Origin: Spirochaetaceae bacterium
GTDB taxonomy: Bacteria; Spirochaetota; Spirochaetia; SZUA-6; Bin103
Length of the DNA stretch: 63,225 nucleotides
Direction: 5' to 3'
Assembly (NCBI GenBank): GCA_028820215.1
Contig: JAPPKD010000323.1
Location: 1 to 63,225, forward strand
The notes under the pieces are model-generated. The model was not told where the DNA came from, did no database searches, and worked only from the letters and a program-made list of their open reading frames with translations. Positions 1 to 8,565 of this stretch are shown in pieces. Numbering within the stretch: the stretch's first letter is position 1; each line of letters begins with the position of its first letter. Both the position numbers and the translations under genes were made by a program.

Positions 1-133
1 TCGGCTTCAACTTGGTCCCGGAGACTGCCTGATTCTGCTTGTTTCTAAGGAGGAATACTGACCCGTCGTAGGAGAGTGCGTTTGACACACGTTCCCGTCC
101 GAACTAGCGTGCGCCGGGCAAGCACCCTCCCGC
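1..133. other. Left-edge leader, no gene assigned
   Basis: This is the upstream region of the first permease gene. A perfect Shine-Dalgarno-like AAGGAGG lies at 47-53, but it does not sit in front of a start codon in the permease frame: an in-frame stop follows almost at once. A TTGACA hexamer at 82-87 resembles a -35 box, but I see no convincing -10 at the right distance. The ribosome-binding sequence may be a relic of a leader peptide or of a gene lost here. Confidence 0.35.
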
Positions 134-1117
134 ATGCGCCAGCCTCCCACCCTGTCATCGACCACGCGCGAGGAGCCGGCGGCCGACCCGAAGGCGCTGC
201 GCCGCTTAGACCGGCGGCAGACCCTGGAGCGCGCGTGGCGCATGCGTCCCTTCTACGCCCTGCTGGTCCCGGCGGTGACGCTGCTGATCGTCTTCAAGTA
301 CATCCCCATGTACGGCGTCGGCATTGCGTTCGTGGACTACAACATCGTCAAGGGCATCCTGGGCAGCACCTGGAACAACTTCAAGTGGTTCAGTTGGGTC
401 TTCAACGACTACTTCTTCTGGCGCGTGCTGCGCAATACCGTGATCCTCAGCCTGCTGCGCCTCGCGATCGGCTTTCCGGCGCCGATTATCCTGGCGCTGC
501 TGCTCAACGAGGTCCGCAACGACCCCTACAAGCGCGCGGTCCAGTCGGTCAGCTACCTCCCGCACTTCCTGTCCTGGGTCGTCCTGGGCGGCATCGTCAG
601 GGAGCTGCTGTCGATGCAGACCGGCGCCGTCCCCTACCTCATGGCTCTCGTTGGGCTGGAACCCGTCAGCTTCCTGACCAACATCCCGACGTTCCGGGCG
701 CTGCTGGTGGTGACCGGCATCTGGCAGGGCGTCGGCTGGGGCTCGATCATCTACCTGGCCGCGCTGTCCGGGATCGACCCCGAGCTGTACGAGAGCGCCA
801 GCGTCGACGGCGCCAACCGCATGCAGACGGCGCTGCGCGTCACGCTGCCGGCCCTGATCCCGGTCATGACGATCCTGTTGCTGCTGCAGATCGGCAACAT
901 CCTGGAACAGGGATGGGACCAGATCTTCAACCTGTACAACGACGTGGTGGTGTCGGTCTCCGACGTGTTCGAGACGCTGGTCTACCGGTCCGGCATCGAA
1001 GGCGCCAAGTACTCCTACGCCACCGCCATCAGCCTGTTCCAGAACGCCGTGGGGTTCGTGCTGCTGATCGCGGCCAACCAGGTCGTGCGCCGCTACAACG
1101 AGTACTCGATCTGGTGA
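134..1117 (+). CDS. LplB-type carbohydrate ABC transporter permease (paralog 1)
   Basis: This is an inner-membrane permease of the CUT1 family, LplB/YteP type, which carries oligosaccharides or modified sugars delivered by a binding protein. The 327-residue protein starts with about 40 charged cytoplasmic residues, then the WRMRPFYALLVPA opening of transmembrane segment 1 and the conserved block FKYIPMYGVGIAF. The cytoplasmic coupling (EAA) loop reads YESASVDGANRMQTALRVTL near residues 218-237. The next gene is a close paralog (about 70% identical by eye), so this is a tandem duplication. No ATPase gene is present; CUT1 systems often share one MsmK-type ATPase encoded elsewhere. The substrate is unknown. 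Confidence 0.93.
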   Translation: MRQPPTLSSTTREEPAADPKALRRLDRRQTLERAWRMRPFYALLVPAVTLLIVFKYIPMYGVGIAFVDYNIVKGILGSTWNNFKWFSWVFNDYFFWRVLRNTVILSLLRLAIGFPAPIILALLLNEVRNDPYKRAVQSVSYLPHFLSWVVLGGIVRELLSMQTGAVPYLMALVGLEPVSFLTNIPTFRALLVVTGIWQGVGWGSIIYLAALSGIDPELYESASVDGANRMQTALRVTLPALIPVMTILLLLQIGNILEQGWDQIFNLYNDVVVSVSDVFETLVYRSGIEGAKYSYATAISLFQNAVGFVLLIAANQVVRRYNEYSIW

Positions 1118-1207
1118 GCGTTACGTTGACGCGCTGCACCCGAACCGGTACGGTCGCCACCGGCGTTCGCCGCCCCGCCATGACCCCCAAGCGATACCGA
1201 ACGATCG

Positions 1208-2233
1208 ATGGCTGACCGCTCCACCGACCGGCGCGAGCAGGCGTCGGCGTCCCCCGCCCCGAGCGTGGGCGTCTACGACAGCTTGGGCACCGAGGAGGAG
1301 CGCGCCGCCTTCCTCAAGAAGGTCCTGCGCAAGCAGACGGCGCGGCGCGCGTGGCGCATGCGGGACTTCTACGTGCTGCTGGCGCCGGCGGTGGTGCTGA
1401 TGTTCGTCTTCAAGTACATCCCGATGTACGGGGTCAGCATCGCCTTCGTCGACTACAACATCGTCAGGGGCGTCCTGGGCAGCACCTGGAACAACTTCAA
1501 GTGGTTCGACTGGGTCTTCGGCGACCCGTTCTTCTGGCGCGTGCTGCGGAACACGGCGATGCTGGCGATCCTGCGGACGATCTTCTCCTTCCCGGCGCCG
1601 ATCATCCTGGCGCTGCTGCTCAACGAGGTGCGCGTGACTGCCTACAAGCGCACCGTGCAGTCGATCAGCTACCTCCCGCACTTCCTCTCCTGGATCGTTC
1701 TGAGCGGCATCGTCCGGGAGTTGCTGTCGATGCAGAGCGGCACGATCCCCTACCTCATGGAGCAGATGGGGATCGAGCCGTTCGCGGTGCTGACCACCCC
1801 GGAGCTCTTTCGAGGCCTGATCATTGCCGTCACGACCTGGCAGAGCGTCGGCTGGGGGACGATCGTCTTTCTGGCGGCGCTGTCGGGGGTGGACCCCCAG
1901 CTCTACGAGAGCGCGGCCATCGACGGCACCAACCGCTGGCAGAACGCCATCCACATCACCATCCCGGCGCTGGTGCCGGTAATCACGATCCTGTTCCTGC
2001 TCAGCGTCGGCAACATCCTGGAGTTCGGCTTCGACCCGATCTTCAACCTGTACAACTCGAACGTCTACGAGGTGATCGACGTGTTCGAGACGCTGGTGTA
2101 CCGCTCCGGCATCGAAGGGGCGCGCTACTCCTACGCGACCGCCGTGCAGCTCTTCCAGAACGCGGTCGGCCTGGTCGTCCTGGTCGGGGCCAACCAGATC
2201 GTGCGCCGCTACAGCGAGTACGGGGTCTGGTAG
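1208..2233 (+). CDS. LplB-type carbohydrate ABC transporter permease (paralog 2)
   Basis: This 341-residue permease matches paralog 1 over almost its whole membrane region, including FKYIPMYGVSIAF and the C-terminal FETLVYRSGIEGARYSYATA. The N-terminal tails of about 50 residues differ completely between the two copies, which suggests an old duplication with relaxed or swapped tails. The EAA loop is YESAAIDGTNRWQNAIHITI. It lies 90 bases after paralog 1 and 10 bases before the LplC-type gene, so this copy is the one most tightly coupled to the second permease subunit. Both copies look intact. They may form alternative heterodimers with the single LplC partner, or serve two binding proteins. 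Confidence 0.93.
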   Translation: MADRSTDRREQASASPAPSVGVYDSLGTEEERAAFLKKVLRKQTARRAWRMRDFYVLLAPAVVLMFVFKYIPMYGVSIAFVDYNIVRGVLGSTWNNFKWFDWVFGDPFFWRVLRNTAMLAILRTIFSFPAPIILALLLNEVRVTAYKRTVQSISYLPHFLSWIVLSGIVRELLSMQSGTIPYLMEQMGIEPFAVLTTPELFRGLIIAVTTWQSVGWGTIVFLAALSGVDPQLYESAAIDGTNRWQNAIHITIPALVPVITILFLLSVGNILEFGFDPIFNLYNSNVYEVIDVFETLVYRSGIEGARYSYATAVQLFQNAVGLVVLVGANQIVRRYSEYGVW

Positions 2234-2243
2234 AGAGCTGCGC

Positions 2244-3167
2244 GTGGCGAATCCACTGGTCAGAGTGACGCCGCTGGGGCGTGCGTTCGACGTCGCCAAC
2301 TACCTGTTCCTGGGACTGTTCGCACTGTCGATCCTGTATCCGTTCTGGATCGTCGTCACCACCTCCCTGGCGTCGCCGGTGTCGTTGCCGGGCCGGGGGC
2401 TGCACCTCTGGAACGAAGAGTGGCGTACGGAGGCGTGGACCTTCCTGTTCAAGGAGAACACTGTCGGGACCGCCTACCTGAACACGCTGCACCGCGTCGT
2501 GTTCGGCACCACCTTGACGCTGTTCGTCACCTTCTGCGCCGCGTACGCGCTCTCGAAGCGCAACCTGCCGGGGCGGGGGGTGATCACCTTCCTGCTGGTC
2601 TTCACGCTGTTCTTCACCGGCGGCATCATTCCCACCTACCTGCTGGTGCGGAGCCTGGGCATGATCAACTCCCGCTGGGTCCTGGTGATCCCATCCGCGA
2701 TCGGGGCGTTCAACGTCATCATCACGCGCAACTTCATCATGACCATCGACCAGGCGATGGAGGACTCCGCCGTGATCGACGGCGCCAGCTACTGGCGCAT
2801 CATGTTCAGCATCTTCATCCCCTTGTCGCGGCCGGTGCTGGCCGTTATCGCGCTGTGGACGGTCGTGTTCCACTGGAACGCGTGGTTCGACGGGCTGATC
2901 TACATCACCGACAGGGACAAGCGCATCCTGCAGCTCCTGCTGCGTGACATCGTGCAGCGCCTGCAGGGCTTTCAGACCGACGATGCCATGCAGCGCCTGG
3001 TGGAGGAGCTCCGCGCGCAGGGGATCGAGCCGGACTGGGCGCGCATCCCGCATCGGTCGATCGCCGCCGCGGCCACATTGATCACGATCGGCCCGGTGGT
3101 CCTGTTCTACCCCTTCATTCAGAAGTACTTCGTGAAGGGCGTCATGCTGGGATCGGTCAAAGGCTAG
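2244..3167 (+). CDS. LplC/YtcP-type carbohydrate ABC transporter permease
   Basis: This is the second permease subunit of the CUT1 importer, 307 residues with about six membrane segments. Diagnostic stretches are LYPFWIVVTTSLAS in segment 1 and the EAA loop AMEDSAVIDGASYWRIMFSI, followed by the family C-terminus YPFIQKYFVKGVMLGSVKG. An insertion-like soluble stretch at about residues 230-265 (rich in R, Q and E) lies between the last two membrane segments, as in other LplC proteins. The start is 10 bases after the stop of paralog 2, so it is probably translated from the same mRNA. The gene ends inside the convergent mntA-like gene (11-base overlap). Confidence 0.93.
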   Translation: MANPLVRVTPLGRAFDVANYLFLGLFALSILYPFWIVVTTSLASPVSLPGRGLHLWNEEWRTEAWTFLFKENTVGTAYLNTLHRVVFGTTLTLFVTFCAAYALSKRNLPGRGVITFLLVFTLFFTGGIIPTYLLVRSLGMINSRWVLVIPSAIGAFNVIITRNFIMTIDQAMEDSAVIDGASYWRIMFSIFIPLSRPVLAVIALWTVVFHWNAWFDGLIYITDRDKRILQLLLRDIVQRLQGFQTDDAMQRLVEELRAQGIEPDWARIPHRSIAAAATLITIGPVVLFYPFIQKYFVKGVMLGSVKG

Positions 3168-3576
3168 CTCCGACACGGAACGGCGTGGCGGAACGAGACA
3201 GGCGATAGGCACGCTGTCGCTCGTAGCCGGCGATCTGCGATTCGTACTCGCGACACGTAAGTGAGAAGAAAGCGCCATACTCTTCCCAATCGCGGCAGAA
3301 CAGCAGGCGCCCGTTCAGGGCTTCGAAACGATATACCGGCTCCGACGATCCCAGCCACCCTACGTCAGGCTCGGCGCCGGTTTGCTCTGCGATCGTCGCC
3401 ATCGCCTGCTGCAGCACCGGCAACGGTGCGCTGCCCGGCGCGTACAGTGCCACGTCGACGTCGGCACCCGGCTTGATCACGCCGTTACGGGCCGAGCCGA
3501 GCAGCAACGCAAGACGGACATCGGGACAGGCAGCGGCCAGCGCCAATGCCAGACGGTCCACGTCGAAGGTCGTCAT
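3157..3576 (-). CDS. mntA: MntA-type minimal nucleotidyltransferase antitoxin
   Basis: This 139-residue protein is the MNT half of a HEPN/MNT toxin-antitoxin pair. MntA antitoxins silence HepT by adding AMP to the tyrosine of its RX4HXY motif. Residues 27-41 fit the MntA signature GSX10DXD exactly (G27, S28, D39, D41), and a further acidic position expected in the fold lies downstream. The ATG overlaps the stop of the HEPN gene as ATGA (3573-3576), so the two are translationally coupled with the toxin first. The C-terminus overlaps the convergent permease gene by 11 bases. Function is inferred from motif and context. Confidence 0.88.
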   Translation of the reverse strand: MTTFDVDRLALALAAACPDVRLALLLGSARNGVIKPGADVDVALYAPGSAPLPVLQQAMATIAEQTGAEPDVGWLGSSEPVYRFEALNGRLLFCRDWEEYGAFFSLTCREYESQIAGYERQRAYRLSRSATPFRVGASL

Positions 3577-3983
3577 TCGGCGTGGTCCACCTCATCACGA
3601 AACTCGCGGAACAGGTCGAGATGGTTCTGCAGGATGTCGAAGACGATCGCGGGATCGATTTCGTCATACCGATGGACGATCAGATTGCGGAAGCGCACGA
3701 TAGCCGCGTATCGATCAGCGTCGCGAATCACTCCGAGGTTGGCGATCTTCGTCAGCGCTTCCGCGGCGGTGGCCGCAGGTCCGGCCCCGCGCAGTGCCAA
3801 CATGCGTTCGGCCACGTCGATCAGGATCTCCGCCATGACCTGCAATGACCGCTCCGTCATCAGCCGCAATCGCCAGTTGGCAGAGAACTCCTCCCTGCCG
3901 ACTCCCTCGATCGCGCCCCGCAGCTCGATGAGATGCTGATCCAGTAGGGCGAACTTGCGTTGGATGACACCGTTGACCGCCAC
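3573..3983 (-). CDS. hepT: HepT-type HEPN ribonuclease toxin (DUF86 family)
   Basis: This 136-residue, mostly helical protein belongs to the HEPN/DUF86 family of metal-independent RNases acting as type VII toxins with MntA. The catalytic RX4HXY motif is complete: R99, H104 and Y106 in RFRNLIVHRYDEID. Tyrosine 106 is the residue MntA proteins modify in studied homologues. The start is GTG at 3983. An ATGA overlap couples it to the nucleotidyltransferase gene, toxin first. The pair lies between the sugar permeases and their probable binding protein, convergent with the permease gene and followed on the other side by a 251-base spacer, so it looks like an insertion into the importer locus. Confidence 0.88.
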   Translation of the reverse strand: MAVNGVIQRKFALLDQHLIELRGAIEGVGREEFSANWRLRLMTERSLQVMAEILIDVAERMLALRGAGPAATAAEALTKIANLGVIRDADRYAAIVRFRNLIVHRYDEIDPAIVFDILQNHLDLFREFRDEVDHAE

Positions 3984-4154
3984 GGCCCAGATCGTACCGG
4001 GGTGGAAGTCGAATTGCTACGCTGTCCTCGCAGCAGTGATCGATGATCCCGACCTGTCCTTGCCTCCCCACTCACCGTTTGCCTGCCGACCGGTAGACCG
4101 GTAGAGGAACCGGGCCGGCAGAGGACTTGGCGAAAGCCCATGCCGGGCGCAGCA

Positions 4155-4191
4155 ATGAGAAGGGACGGCCATCGCGGCCGTCCCTTCTCAT
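4155..4191 (-). terminator. Perfect 16-bp hairpin downstream of the binding-protein gene
   Basis: Arms 4155-4170 and 4176-4191 are perfect reverse complements (16 bp, starting ATGAGAAGGGACGGCC) around a 5-base loop. The hairpin lies about 44 bases beyond the stop of the minus-strand solute-binding protein gene. There is no U-run after the stem on the minus strand, so it is either a non-canonical terminator or a 3' stabiliser that keeps the abundant binding-protein mRNA from being degraded. Such stem-loops are common after binding-protein genes. Confidence 0.75.
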
Positions 4192-4234
4192 CCGGGCAGC
4201 CAGAGGATGACTGCTCGGTACCAGATGCTTGCGC

Positions 4235-6040
4235 CTACTTGTTAGCGAGGCACCCGGACTCACCGCAGGTCACGCCGACGGTGCTCAGCTCCGCGACCGT
4301 GTACTGCAGCTTGTTCAGCTCGGCGTTGATCTCAGCCATGCCGGCAGCGTTGAGCTGCTCGATGTACTTCGGCCACTCGGCATCGATGTCGAGATCGGTC
4401 GTCATGGCCTTGTACATGAACTCGCCGTGGATCGTGTCCAGGGCACCCTTGTACTGAGCGCGCAGCTCATTGTGCCGGGTCTCGTTGAACACGTCCTCCT
4501 TGTACATGCGGATCAGGTGGGTGGTGCCGCCGCCGCCGGGGCCGCGCCACGTGTTGTAGGTCTTGAGCGGCTCCCACTGGGTGTTGCCGGCGTAACCGAA
4601 CAGCCGCGTGTAGAACCCGTTGTTGTCGAAGTAGTGGGCTACGCCGTCGGAATACATCGCGGCCCAATCCGCGCTGGTGCGGACCGCCACGCCGCCCGCG
4701 CGGGTAGCTTCGATCCCGTCCTCCGTGCAGATTGCGGGACCCTCGACGTTGTAGTGAACGCCTTCGATTCCGTAGTCCGAAAGCAGCAAGCCCTCACAGG
4801 TGCCGGTCGTGTAGTCGAACATCTCCAGGATCTTGGCCAGCTTCTCGTCGGAGACGTCGTGGCGGACCACGAACCACTCGCCGGGGCCGCCCAGCGGCAG
4901 CGCCGTGTTCTCGTGACGGAGCCCGTAGGTCCCGTCCGGAGCGGTCACCGCATGAACCATCAGCTCCTGAAAATCGGGGTTGTTGAGACGGGCCAGACAA
5001 CCGACGTTCGGATTGGCCGGACCGTCAGCCGTATTCCAGCATCCCTGGGCGCCGCGGCCGTACATCGCGACCAAACCTGCGCCGACCTTGTCATCGAACG
5101 CGGGGCGGTCGAATGCCGGGATCTCGCTGTCCAGGATGCCCTTCTGAAACCAGCGCTGCAGGACCTTCAGGGCGGTCTTCACGTTGTCCCAGCCGTAGTG
5201 GATCGTCGCGCTGCCGTCGGCGGCGGAGTGAACCCACCATGACTCCGAGGCGACGCCGTATGCCTGGCACACCGCGCCGAACGACCACCAGTAACACGGC
5301 CTGCCTTCACGGGGCCAGCCGCTGTAGCCGATGGTCCGGCCGCCGCCGACCGGGTCGGCCGCGACGATTGCTTCCAGAGCGGCCTCCACGTCGACGATGT
5401 TCGGCGTGTTGTAGCTGATGAACCAGTGCCCCGGGTCGAACCCGGGATTACTGTCGAGCACGCCTTCCGGACTCTCGGGGCTCGACTCCATGTCCTGGGA
5501 CACGCCGAGCGCCTCGCGTGCGCCGACCATGCCCAGCCAGTCGTAGCGGAAGTTGACCGCCGCGCCGGCACCGGCCTGGTGCGCATAGCCGCGCGGGATG
5601 CCGCGCAGGGCCGTCGCGTCGCCGGGGACCGCCGACATCATCCAGGCGCCCGGACCGATCGTGTCCCAGTCGCGCGCCAGGTTGGGCGCGTGCTCACGGA
5701 CCATGTCGATCGGAATGGGGCGATACGCGCCGGCAGCGTACCACTGGTCGTGATTCGTCCAGGAGTACATGGCGTCCGGATGCTCGTTGGCGCCGATCAT
5801 CAAGTCGATCGTCTCCTGCGGGCGGCGGGCCAGGGTGGAGTCGGTGATCTTGACGTTGAACTTCTCTTCCAGGAATACCTGGATCGAGTTGCCTTCGACA
5901 ACCGAGTCGCCGAAGAGGCCCTGAAAGCTGATCTCCATCGGACCTTCCGCCATCGACTCTTCCGAGCCTTCGGCGGTCGCCACAAAGGCGGATCCAAGGA
6001 CAAAGCCCAGGGTGATGAGTGAGATGAGCAGTTTTCTCAT
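4235..6040 (-). CDS. LplA-type extracellular solute-binding protein
   Basis: This 601-residue periplasmic or surface binding protein probably serves the LplB/LplC permeases at 0.1-3.2 kb. It has a Sec signal peptide (residues 1 to about 24: positively charged MRK, hydrophobic LLISLITLGFVLGSAFV, cleavage after ATA) and then an acidic linker, but no lipobox cysteine. The length of about 600 fits the large LplA family for oligosaccharides or modified sugars. Two cysteines near the C-terminus (CGESGC) may form a disulfide. A GGGAGG ribosome site lies about 11 bases before the ATG. The gene is on the opposite strand to the permeases and is bracketed by two HEPN/MNT modules. The ligand is unknown. 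Confidence 0.9.
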   Translation of the reverse strand: MRKLLISLITLGFVLGSAFVATAEGSEESMAEGPMEISFQGLFGDSVVEGNSIQVFLEEKFNVKITDSTLARRPQETIDLMIGANEHPDAMYSWTNHDQWYAAGAYRPIPIDMVREHAPNLARDWDTIGPGAWMMSAVPGDATALRGIPRGYAHQAGAGAAVNFRYDWLGMVGAREALGVSQDMESSPESPEGVLDSNPGFDPGHWFISYNTPNIVDVEAALEAIVAADPVGGGRTIGYSGWPREGRPCYWWSFGAVCQAYGVASESWWVHSAADGSATIHYGWDNVKTALKVLQRWFQKGILDSEIPAFDRPAFDDKVGAGLVAMYGRGAQGCWNTADGPANPNVGCLARLNNPDFQELMVHAVTAPDGTYGLRHENTALPLGGPGEWFVVRHDVSDEKLAKILEMFDYTTGTCEGLLLSDYGIEGVHYNVEGPAICTEDGIEATRAGGVAVRTSADWAAMYSDGVAHYFDNNGFYTRLFGYAGNTQWEPLKTYNTWRGPGGGGTTHLIRMYKEDVFNETRHNELRAQYKGALDTIHGEFMYKAMTTDLDIDAEWPKYIEQLNAAGMAEINAELNKLQYTVAELSTVGVTCGESGCLANK

Positions 6041-6191
6041 CGTTCTGCGAACCTCCCTTTCACGTGGGATTGATATGAGATTGTGCCCATCGGCCCGAAG
6101 AGCCGTCCGGGCATCCTGGTGAAGCTACCCTCAGGCTGCGTTCCCGTCAAGGCGCGGGCCGCGGCGGTGGTCAGAGTGGGTGGGTCGGCCC

Positions 6192-6656
6192 TCAACCTTC
6201 CTGCAGCCGGACGATGAATCGGTCCATGGAGTCCCGGAGTTCCGGACGCAACGCCAGCGCCGTTGCCGCCAGTGCGGTGACCCGCTCGGGGTGAAGCTCC
6301 GAGTCGTACGCGTGACGAAAGAAATGGCGGAACCCGCGCAATTCGTTCAGAGCCGTGGCCAGCCTCTCGCCGAGGAACGCGGGCCGGACGCCGGGGATCT
6401 CCGCCTTCATCCGGCGCAGCAGATCGACGTGATAGGCAGGGCCGTCGATCTGGTTCTCGAACGCCCGGGCGATGAGCTCGAACAGTTGCTCGCATGCCCC
6501 ATAAAGATTGTGCAGTTGGTAGGCCAGTGCCTCCACCTGGACGGGCGATGGCGCAGCCCCGACGTTGCGGTCTGCGACCTTTGCAAACACCCGGTCGATG
6601 ATCTCCCATTGATCCTGCAGGTCCCGCCGCAGCAGCGCCAGGAGCCGATCATCCAA
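6192..6656 (-). CDS. HepT-like HEPN ribonuclease toxin (second module)
   Basis: This 154-residue helical protein carries a complete RX4HXY HEPN motif at R110, H115 and Y117 (RHFFRHAYDSELH), so it is a predicted RNase toxin of the HepT-like superfamily. It shares little sequence with the HEPN protein at 3573-3983. The start appears to be TTG at 6656, overlapping the end of the nucleotidyltransferase gene by 8 bases, so here the antitoxin comes first and the toxin second, the reverse of the other module. A 151-base gap separates it from the binding-protein gene. Confidence 0.82.
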   Translation of the reverse strand: MDDRLLALLRRDLQDQWEIIDRVFAKVADRNVGAAPSPVQVEALAYQLHNLYGACEQLFELIARAFENQIDGPAYHVDLLRRMKAEIPGVRPAFLGERLATALNELRGFRHFFRHAYDSELHPERVTALAATALALRPELRDSMDRFIVRLQEG

Positions 6657-6984
6657 CGACCTGTACTCCGTTCCGCCGAAACAGATCTGGAACGGGATGG
6701 CGATCCAGGTCGATCACGTCCACCACGCGTCCGGATGCATCCTCGACCAGACGCATCACGGCGAGCGGATCGCCTCCGTGGATGGCCACGTCCACGTCCG
6801 AGTCTTCGGACCAGCCGTGCTCGCGCGTCAGAGAACCCACGACGTAGGCGTGGCGGACACCGAGTATGGTTGCCTGCGCGCGAAGCGCACTCGCCACCCG
6901 CTCGAGCAACTCGGCCCGTTCCTGCTCCAGCCGGTCACGGCGGCGGCGGATCGCCGCGTCGAGCACCGACGTGTCGAACGCCAT
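6649..6984 (-). CDS. MNT-type nucleotidyltransferase antitoxin (second module)
   Basis: This 111-residue minimal nucleotidyltransferase has the pol-beta signature GSX9DXD: G50, S51, D61 and D63, with an extra D65 making a D-x-D-x-D run, and a later acidic cluster VIDLDRH near residues 90-95. It begins with a charged helix (residues 10-30). It is predicted to neutralise the downstream HEPN RNase, probably by adenylylation. The ATG at 6984 leads the two-gene operon. The different spacing between GS and the acidic residues, compared with the exact GSX10DXD of the other module, argues that the two modules were acquired separately rather than duplicated locally. Confidence 0.85.
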   Translation of the reverse strand: MAFDTSVLDAAIRRRRDRLEQERAELLERVASALRAQATILGVRHAYVVGSLTREHGWSEDSDVDVAIHGGDPLAVMRLVEDASGRVVDVIDLDRHPVPDLFRRNGVQVVG

Positions 6985-7307
6985 GGCAGTTCCTCAGCCG
7001 AGTCTACTCCGTGCCACCGTCGAGCGTCAGTCGTGAGGTGGCCGTGTACGCCGCGAGATGTAGAGATCGGTGGCGGGCACTCTGCCGGCTTTGGTGGTGT
7101 TGTTGTCCCAATCGTATCTGCAATTGCGTGCACAACCGTTCCGCAGAGGTGTCGATGGAACAGATCGACGCGGAAGTCAAGGCAGCTCGTGCGCGCCGAA
7201 GCGCGGCAGTTCCGCTGAATCGTTCTGTGTCGTGTATTTCCATTTTGAGCGTCATAACGGAATCTTGGTGGACATTTCGCACCTTGCGCGTCATGCTGGC
7301 ACCCCCC
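6985..7307. other. 323-base spacer between divergent genes
   Basis: This spacer separates the minus-strand MNT/HEPN operon from the plus-strand ATPase and must hold both promoters. It is less GC-rich than its surroundings around 7080-7290. In the frame of the ATPase gene it stays open, and from ATG 7155 it reads MEQIDAEVKAARARR, which looks like the start of a charged helical protein. This may be the remnant of a small gene or an N-terminal extension of the ATPase, but nothing supports its translation. Confidence 0.4.
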
Positions 7308-8468
7308 ATGTACCCCCGCCTCTACCGGCCACCGGCCGCAAGCTACTTCCTGTTCGGTCCGAGAGGGACGGGCAAGTCGACGTGGCTTCGCGCCCGGTAT
7401 GCCGACGCGCTGTGGATCGACCTGAACGACCCCGAGAACACGCGCTTCTACGGCGCTGCCCCCGAACGGCTGCGAGCGTCGATCACGGCGAATCCGTCAA
7501 GCCGGCCGATCGTCATCGACGAGGTGCAGCGGGTGCCCGAGTTGCTGCCGGTCGTCCATCAGCTCATCGAGCTCGACAAGAGCCTGGTCTTCGTCCTCAC
7601 CGGCTCCAGCGCTCGAAAGCTCCGGCGCACCGGTGTCGACCTCCTGGCCGGAAGGGCAGTGCTGACCACCATGCATCCGTTCCTGGCGGCGGAGCTCGGC
7701 GACAGCTTCGATCTCCTCCAGGCGCTGACGTTGGGGATGCTCCCGCTCATCGTGGACGCGGACGATCCGCACGACACGCTGCGGACCTATGCGGCGCTGT
7801 ACGTGCGCGAGGAGGTGCAGGCCGAGGGGCTGGTTCGCAATGTGGGCAGTTTCTCCCGCTTTCTGGAGGCGGTGACCTTCAGCCATGCCGCCGTCTTGAA
7901 CGCCTCCAACGTGGCGCGGGAGTGTCAGATCGAGCGCAAGGTGGTGACCGGCTACTTGGGCGTACTTCAGGACCTCCTGCTCGCGTTCACGCTGCCGGTG
8001 TTCACCCGCCGCGCGCGGCGGCGGATGAGCGCCCATCCCAAGTTCTACCTAGTGGACGCGGGCCTGTTCCGCTCGCTCCGGCCCGTCGGTCCGTTCGACC
8101 GACCCGAGGAGTTGTCGGGAGCGGCCCTGGAAGGCCTGGTGGCTGAGCACTTGCGTACCTGGATCGCCTACGCCAAGACCCGCGACACGCTCAGCTATTG
8201 GCGCACGCGCAGCGGCAGCGAGGTGGACTTCGTCCTGTACGGCGAAAGCGGGCTGTACGCGCTGGAAGTCAAGAACAGCGCGACGCTCCATCCGGGAGAC
8301 CTGACCGGCCTGCGCTCGTTCGCCCAGGACTATCCGGAAGCGACTCCGATCCTGCTGTATCGGGGACGCCGCGTCCTGGAGCGCGACATCCTGTGCCTGC
8401 CGTGCGACGCGTTTCTGCGCGAGCTCAATCCGAAACGGTCGTTCGCCGCGGTGGTCGACGCCGCCTGA
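7308..8468 (+). CDS. AAA_14 / DUF4143 family ATPase
   Basis: This 386-residue protein has an N-terminal AAA_14 P-loop domain (Walker A GPRGTGKS at 17-24, Walker B ending IDE at 70-72, a TGSSARK sensor-like loop at 98-104). The C-terminal DUF4143 domain has a PD-(D/E)xK-like fold; SEVDF (D307) and LEVK (E320, K322) match its expected acidic and lysine positions. Members are widespread, mobile and poorly understood, often beside toxin-antitoxin genes, as here. I chose ATG 7308 because family members start MxPRxL just before the P-loop; ATG 7293 would add five residues. The cellular role is unknown. Confidence 0.88.
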   Translation: MYPRLYRPPAASYFLFGPRGTGKSTWLRARYADALWIDLNDPENTRFYGAAPERLRASITANPSSRPIVIDEVQRVPELLPVVHQLIELDKSLVFVLTGSSARKLRRTGVDLLAGRAVLTTMHPFLAAELGDSFDLLQALTLGMLPLIVDADDPHDTLRTYAALYVREEVQAEGLVRNVGSFSRFLEAVTFSHAAVLNASNVARECQIERKVVTGYLGVLQDLLLAFTLPVFTRRARRRMSAHPKFYLVDAGLFRSLRPVGPFDRPEELSGAALEGLVAEHLRTWIAYAKTRDTLSYWRTRSGSEVDFVLYGESGLYALEVKNSATLHPGDLTGLRSFAQDYPEATPILLYRGRRVLERDILCLPCDAFLRELNPKRSFAAVVDAA

Positions 8469-8565
8469 GCCAACGCCTCCAGTCGTCAGGCGAACGTTGG
8501 CTGACGGGTGCGCGACCAGACCACAGCGCTTGTCCGGCGGTGCGCTACACTGTCGCCGGCCATCC

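Noticed and set aside
47..53. AAGGAGG as ribosome site of the first permease
   Set aside because: It is 80 bases from ATG 134, and an in-frame stop lies between.
2043..3278. A 411-codon minus-strand open frame
   Set aside because: It is antisense to the two permease genes and has low-complexity basic composition.
6180..7292. The part of the ATPase frame upstream of 7293 as a long N-terminal domain
   Set aside because: It runs antisense to the MNT/HEPN operon and has no domain; the P-loop follows ATG 7308 at the normal distance.
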